In this document: positions 60,844 through 64,000 of the stretch, piece by piece
How positions within the stretch are numbered: the first letter of the stretch is position 1
Layout of the letters: the number at the start of each line of letters is the position of its first letter
Source of the DNA: Novosphingobium sp. AAP83
GTDB taxonomy: Bacteria; Pseudomonadota; Alphaproteobacteria; Sphingomonadales; Sphingomonadaceae
Length of the DNA: 64,000 nt
Reading direction: 5' to 3'
NCBI RefSeq assembly: GCF_001295795.1
Contig: NZ_LJHY01000016.1
Location: 310,001 to 374,000, forward strand
The notes under the pieces: generated by a model
Seen by the model: only the letters and a program-made list of their open reading frames with translations
Database searches by the model: none
What the model was told of the DNA's origin: nothing
Program-made: the position numbers and the translations under genes

Positions 60844-61646
60844 CCACGAACCGCCTCTCCTCCGCCTTTGCCAAGGGCCGCCCGGCCCTCGTCACTTTCG
60901 TCACGGGCGGCGATCCGACGCCTAACGCCACTGCCGCCGTGCTTGATGCACTGGTCGAAGGCGGCGCTGATGTGATCGAACTGGGCATGCCCTTCACCGA
61001 TCCGATGGCCGATGGCCCTGCGATCCAGCTTGCCAACTTGCGCAGCCTTGGCGCGGGCACGACGACGGCGGACATCTTCCGCATCGCCACCGCATTCCGT
61101 GCGCGCCATCCTGAAACACCATTGGTGCTGATGGGCTATGCCAACCCGATGACCATTCGCGGCGGTGATTGGTTTGCCGCCGAATGCGTCAAGGCGGGCG
61201 TCGATGGCGTGATCTGCGTGGACATTCCGCCAGAGGAAGACCCCGAGCTTGGCCCCGCCTTGCGCGGCGCGGGCGTATCGCTAATCCGCCTTGCCACGCC
61301 GACGACCGATGCCGCGCGGCTTCCCGCCGTACTCGATGGCTCGTCAGGCTTTCTTTATTACGTGTCAGTCGCTGGCATCACCGGCATGCAGCAGGCGGCG
61401 CAGACCAGCATTGATGAAGCCGTTGCGCGGATCAAAGCTTCGGCAACGATCCCGGTTGCGGTCGGCTTTGGCGTGCGCACGCCCGACCAGGCCGCTGCCA
61501 TCGCAAAGGTCGCCGATGGTGTCGTGGTCGGGTCGGCGCTGGTCGATCTCGTCGCACAACACGGCGCGAATGCCGCTGGCCCGGTGAGGGAACTCACCGC
61601 CGCGCTCGCCGCCGCCGTCCACTCCGCACGCAAGGAACTCGCATGA
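60840..61646 (+). CDS. trpA: Tryptophan synthase alpha chain
   Basis: Releases indole from indole-3-glycerol phosphate for TrpB. The 268-residue barrel has [28 protein letters not shown] (catalytic Glu and Asp region), LMGYANPM and [14 protein letters not shown] at 60840 overlaps the stop before it, and its own stop overlaps accD (ATGA). Confidence 0.96.
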   Translation: MTTNRLSSAFAKGRPALVTFVTGGDPTPNATAAVLDALVEGGADVIELGMPFTDPMADGPAIQLANLRSLGAGTTTADIFRIATAFRARHPETPLVLMGYANPMTIRGGDWFAAECVKAGVDGVICVDIPPEEDPELGPALRGAGVSLIRLATPTTDAARLPAVLDGSSGFLYYVSVAGITGMQQAAQTSIDEAVARIKASATIPVAVGFGVRTPDQAAAIAKVADGVVVGSALVDLVAQHGANAAGPVRELTAALAAAVHSARKELA

Positions 61647-62491
61647 GCTGGCTCAACAAAGTCCGCAACGCCCTCCCCTTCACGCCGAAGCGGGACACCC
61701 CGGACAACCTTTGGATCAAGTGCCCTTCGTGCAGCGAAATGCTGTTCGTAAAGGACTATGAGGACAACCTCTCGGTCTGCCCGCATTGCGACCATCATGG
61801 CCGCATCGGCGCCGATGCGCGGTTCGACCAGTTGCTCGATGCAGGCTATGAACTGCTGCCCGCGCCACGCGTCAAGGAAGACCCGCTCAAGTTCCGCGAC
61901 AGCAAGAAGTATGTTGACCGGATCAAGGCTGCCCGCGCCGCCAATCCGCATGCCGATGCGCTGACCAACGCCTATGGCCGGATCGAAGGCCAGAAGGCGG
62001 TTGTAGGCGTGCAGGAATTTGCGTTCATGGGTGGCTCGATGGGCATGGCCGTGGGCAATGCCTTCATCGCTGGGTGTGAACGCGCGGTGCGCGAAAAGTG
62101 CCCCTATGTTGCGATCACCGCAGCAGGCGGTGCGCGTATGCAGGAGGGCATTCTCAGCCTGATGCAGATGCCGCGCTCGACCGTGGCGATTGCCCGCCTG
62201 CACGCCGCTGGCCTGCCCTATATCGTGGTGCTGACCGATCCGACCACCGGCGGCGTCACGGCCAGTTACGCCATGCTGGGCGATGTGCAGATTGCCGAAC
62301 CCGGCGCACTGATCGGCTTTGCCGGACAGCGCGTGATTCAGGACACGATCCGCGAAAAACTGCCCGAAGGCTTCCAGCGCGCCGAATACCTCCACGCGCA
62401 CGGCATGGTCGATATGGTCACACATCGCCGCGATCTGAAGGCAACGCTGGCGCAAGTGATCGATTATCTTACCTCGGCAAAGGCGGCTTAA
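61643..62491 (+). CDS. accD: Acetyl-CoA carboxylase carboxyltransferase subunit beta
   Basis: Zinc-binding beta half of the carboxyltransferase that makes malonyl-CoA. The 282-residue protein has a CPSC-CPHC zinc ribbon (residues about 29-51), then the crotonase-like core with [27 protein letters not shown] and [16 protein letters not shown]. Its start overlaps trpA. The trpA-accD-folC order is common in proteobacteria. Confidence 0.96.
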   Translation: MSWLNKVRNALPFTPKRDTPDNLWIKCPSCSEMLFVKDYEDNLSVCPHCDHHGRIGADARFDQLLDAGYELLPAPRVKEDPLKFRDSKKYVDRIKAARAANPHADALTNAYGRIEGQKAVVGVQEFAFMGGSMGMAVGNAFIAGCERAVREKCPYVAITAAGGARMQEGILSLMQMPRSTVAIARLHAAGLPYIVVLTDPTTGGVTASYAMLGDVQIAEPGALIGFAGQRVIQDTIREKLPEGFQRAEYLHAHGMVDMVTHRRDLKATLAQVIDYLTSAKAA

Positions 62492-62500
62492 CGAATTCCT

Positions 62501-62570
62501 CCCTCCCGCTTGCGGGAGGGGTTACTAACCTTCCCCTCTCCCGCTTGCGGAGGGGTTGGGGGTGGGCATC
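62501..62570. repeat. Tandem GC-rich palindromic repeats before folC
   Basis: CCCTCCCGCTTGCGGGAGGG and a second, slightly imperfect copy (CCCTCTCCCGCTTGCGGAGGG) lie about 35 bp apart between accD and folC. Such hairpins recur in sphingomonad intergenic DNA. They could reduce read-through into folC. Confidence 0.65.
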
Positions 62571-62589
62571 TTCTACAGGTGGGCACTCA

Positions 62590-63897
62590 ATGCGCGACTT
62601 CGCAATCTCGGATAACGCTGCCGTTCAGGCCCAGCTTGACCGGTTGGGCGCGCTGTCCCTCCCATCGGGCCGCCTTGGCCTCGATACCGTGCGCGAACTC
62701 TGCGCGCGGCTTGGCAATCCGCAGGATCACATGCCGCCAGTGTTCCATGTGGCGGGCACCAATGGCAAGGGATCAACCTGCACGTACCTCCGCTATATCC
62801 TTGAGGCGCAAGGGCTGACGGTCCATTCCGCCACCAAACCCCACTTGGTGCGCTATAACGAACGCATCCGCATCGCAGGCCAGCTGATCGAGGATGATCT
62901 GCTGGCCGCTTTGCTGAAAGAAGCGCTGGATGCAGGCGAAGACCTTGAGCCGAGCTTCTTCGAGGTGACAACGGTTGCCACCTTCATGGCCTTCAGCCGT
63001 ATTCCCGCAGATGTCTGCGTGATCGAAACCGGCCTTGGCGGCAGACTTGATGCCACCAACGTGATGCCGACCGCGGCCGTCTGCGGCATCGCCACACTGG
63101 GCATGGATCACGAAGCCTTCCTGCTCGCGCCTGAAGACGGCGTGCCAACCGATCCGCTTGCCCGCATCGCATTCGAGAAGGCGAGCATTGCCAAGCCGGG
63201 CGTGCCGCTGGTGACGATGGCCTATCCTGAACGGGCAGAGGCCTCAGTGAAGGCCACAGCCGCGCAGATCGGTGCTCCGGTCGTGATGCGTGGGCACGGA
63301 TGGGACGTGGCGATTGGCGAGGCGATCAGCTATCGCGATGCACAGGGCGCGCTGACGCTGCCCCTGCCCACCTTGCCCGGACAGCATCAGGCCGAGAATG
63401 CTGCGCTGGCCGTGGCAATGATCCGCCACCAGAAGGCGGTGCCGGTCTCGGTCAAAGCCATGGCAAAGGGCATTGTCGAAGCGCGCTGGCCCGCGCGGTT
63501 GCAACGGCTCGGGGCGGGACCGGTCACCGCATTGGCGCAAGGGCGCACGGTATGGCTTGATGGCGGGCACAACCCCGATGCAGGCCTTGCCATCGCGCGC
63601 CATCTGGAAAGCCAGCCGCCGGTGCATCTGATCATGGGCATGCTGGCCAACAAAGACCCCTCGGCGATCCTGAAGCCCTTGGCGGACCGGGCGCTGTCGA
63701 TCTCGGTCGTGCCAGCACCGGGGCATGATGCGCACAAGCCAGAGGACTTTGCGCCGTTTACAGCGCTGCCGGTGAACAGCTTTGGCGCGGTGCCCGAAGC
63801 GCTGGCCGCACTACCGGTAGAGGGCGATGTGCTGATTGTCGGCTCACTTTACCTTGCGGGTGAAGTGCTGCGCCTGAACAACGAAATTCCGTCCTAA
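62590..63897 (+). CDS. folC: Bifunctional folylpolyglutamate synthase/dihydrofolate synthase
   Basis: ATP-dependent ligase that adds glutamate to folates. The 435-residue protein has the P-loop HVAGTNGKGST, the SATKPHLVRYNERI folate loop, VIETGLGGRLDATN and WLDGGHNPDA. ATG at 62590 has AGGTGG upstream. An extension running further upstream overlaps accD out of family and was discarded. It is the last gene of the trp-acc-fol series. Confidence 0.95.
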   Translation: MRDFAISDNAAVQAQLDRLGALSLPSGRLGLDTVRELCARLGNPQDHMPPVFHVAGTNGKGSTCTYLRYILEAQGLTVHSATKPHLVRYNERIRIAGQLIEDDLLAALLKEALDAGEDLEPSFFEVTTVATFMAFSRIPADVCVIETGLGGRLDATNVMPTAAVCGIATLGMDHEAFLLAPEDGVPTDPLARIAFEKASIAKPGVPLVTMAYPERAEASVKATAAQIGAPVVMRGHGWDVAIGEAISYRDAQGALTLPLPTLPGQHQAENAALAVAMIRHQKAVPVSVKAMAKGIVEARWPARLQRLGAGPVTALAQGRTVWLDGGHNPDAGLAIARHLESQPPVHLIMGMLANKDPSAILKPLADRALSISVVPAPGHDAHKPEDFAPFTALPVNSFGAVPEALAALPVEGDVLIVGSLYLAGEVLRLNNEIPS

Positions 63898-63903
63898 CCC
63901 CGC

Positions 63904-63959
63904 TCGTGTCGAGCGAAGTCGAGACACCGCGCAATGTGTCTCGACTTCGCTCGACACGA
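63904..63959. repeat. Perfect 24-bp inverted repeat after folC
   Basis: Bases 63904-63927 and 63936-63959 are exact reverse complements around the 8-nt loop CGCGCAAT, with core GTCGAGCGAAGTCGAG. It resembles dispersed sphingomonad palindromes and would be a strong hairpin terminating folC. From 63960 to 64000 nothing else is seen. Confidence 0.8.
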
Positions 63960-64000
63960 ACGGATGTAGTACAGAGTTATTCTTCCCCAGCCGTGCCCAT

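Noticed and set aside
62098-62589. N-terminal extension of folC across accD
   Set aside because: It overlaps accD in another frame and is unlike FolC; the ATG at 62590 has a ribosome-binding site.
1-64000. CRISPR arrays, rRNA operons, complete insertion sequences
   Set aside because: Looked for regular repeats, rRNA-like stretches and transposase motifs on both strands; none seen.

Overview
The window reads as chromosomal DNA of an alphaproteobacterium of the Sphingomonadales, most like Novosphingobium or a close relative. The basis is gene content and order: F0 ATP synthase genes as atpI-B-E-b'-b apart from F1, the run lapA-pyrF-trpF-trpB-trpA-accD-folC, and a TIGR02300-type acidic zinc-ribbon protein. 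Further support comes from TonB-dependent receptors set among catabolic genes, high-GC codon use, and GC-rich palindromes of the type scattered through sphingomonad genomes. No rRNA, CRISPR array or intact transposase was found.

Region 1 (about 1-22.1 kb) is an accessory catabolic region. From the left it holds a LysR-type regulator cut by the window edge and a TonB-dependent receptor that stops after its plug domain. A tight + strand operon follows: FAD monooxygenase, type I extradiol dioxygenase, C-C hydrolase-like alpha/beta hydrolase, metal-dependent cyclase and FAH-family hydrolase, closed by a clear terminator. This order fits hydroxylation of an aromatic ring, meta-cleavage and hydrolysis of the product. 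Next come a saccharopine-dehydrogenase-like reductase, a scarred stretch with an integrase relic and a 104-bp palindrome, a quinoprotein-cytochrome c fusion and a TetR regulator. A - strand operon of eight genes (18.06 to 10.96 kb) then encodes a small ABM monooxygenase, SDR, Dke1-like three-histidine cupin, M24-fold enzyme, E1 alpha and E1 beta of a 2-oxoacid-dehydrogenase-type complex, a free-standing lipoyl protein and a membrane-anchored PQQ dehydrogenase. A TPR/2OG-Fe(II) oxygenase and a full-length TonB-dependent receptor finish the region. The E1 pair with a lipoyl-only protein and no E2 catalytic core or E3, beside a beta-diketone-cleaving-type cupin, is the best candidate here for an undescribed pathway. 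The region ends beside the 3' end of a tRNA-Thr gene, which may mark the edge of an integrated island.

Region 2 (22.6-48.2 kb) is mostly core genome: bioA, a 2'-5' RNA ligase-like protein, mltG, fabF, acpP, aspS, rnd, oxyR, pgsA, an LplT-like transporter, csbD-type and EVE proteins, a 2OG oxygenase, tRNA-Ala, aroA, cmk, a class III adenylate cyclase, rpsA, gloB, a LacI regulator and the F0 genes. Two toxin-antitoxin loci lie in it: an intact ccdAB pair behind oxyR, and a parDE pair whose toxin gene is frameshifted.

Region 3 (48.4-64 kb) holds a ydbL-ynbE-ydbH lipid-transport cluster, radC, a strongly AT-rich 0.5-kb stretch leading into an odd OmpR-like regulator, purB, and the lapA-pyrF-GNAT-SIMPL-trpF-trpB-(small membrane protein)-trpA-accD-folC series. 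The window closes on a perfect 24-bp inverted repeat.
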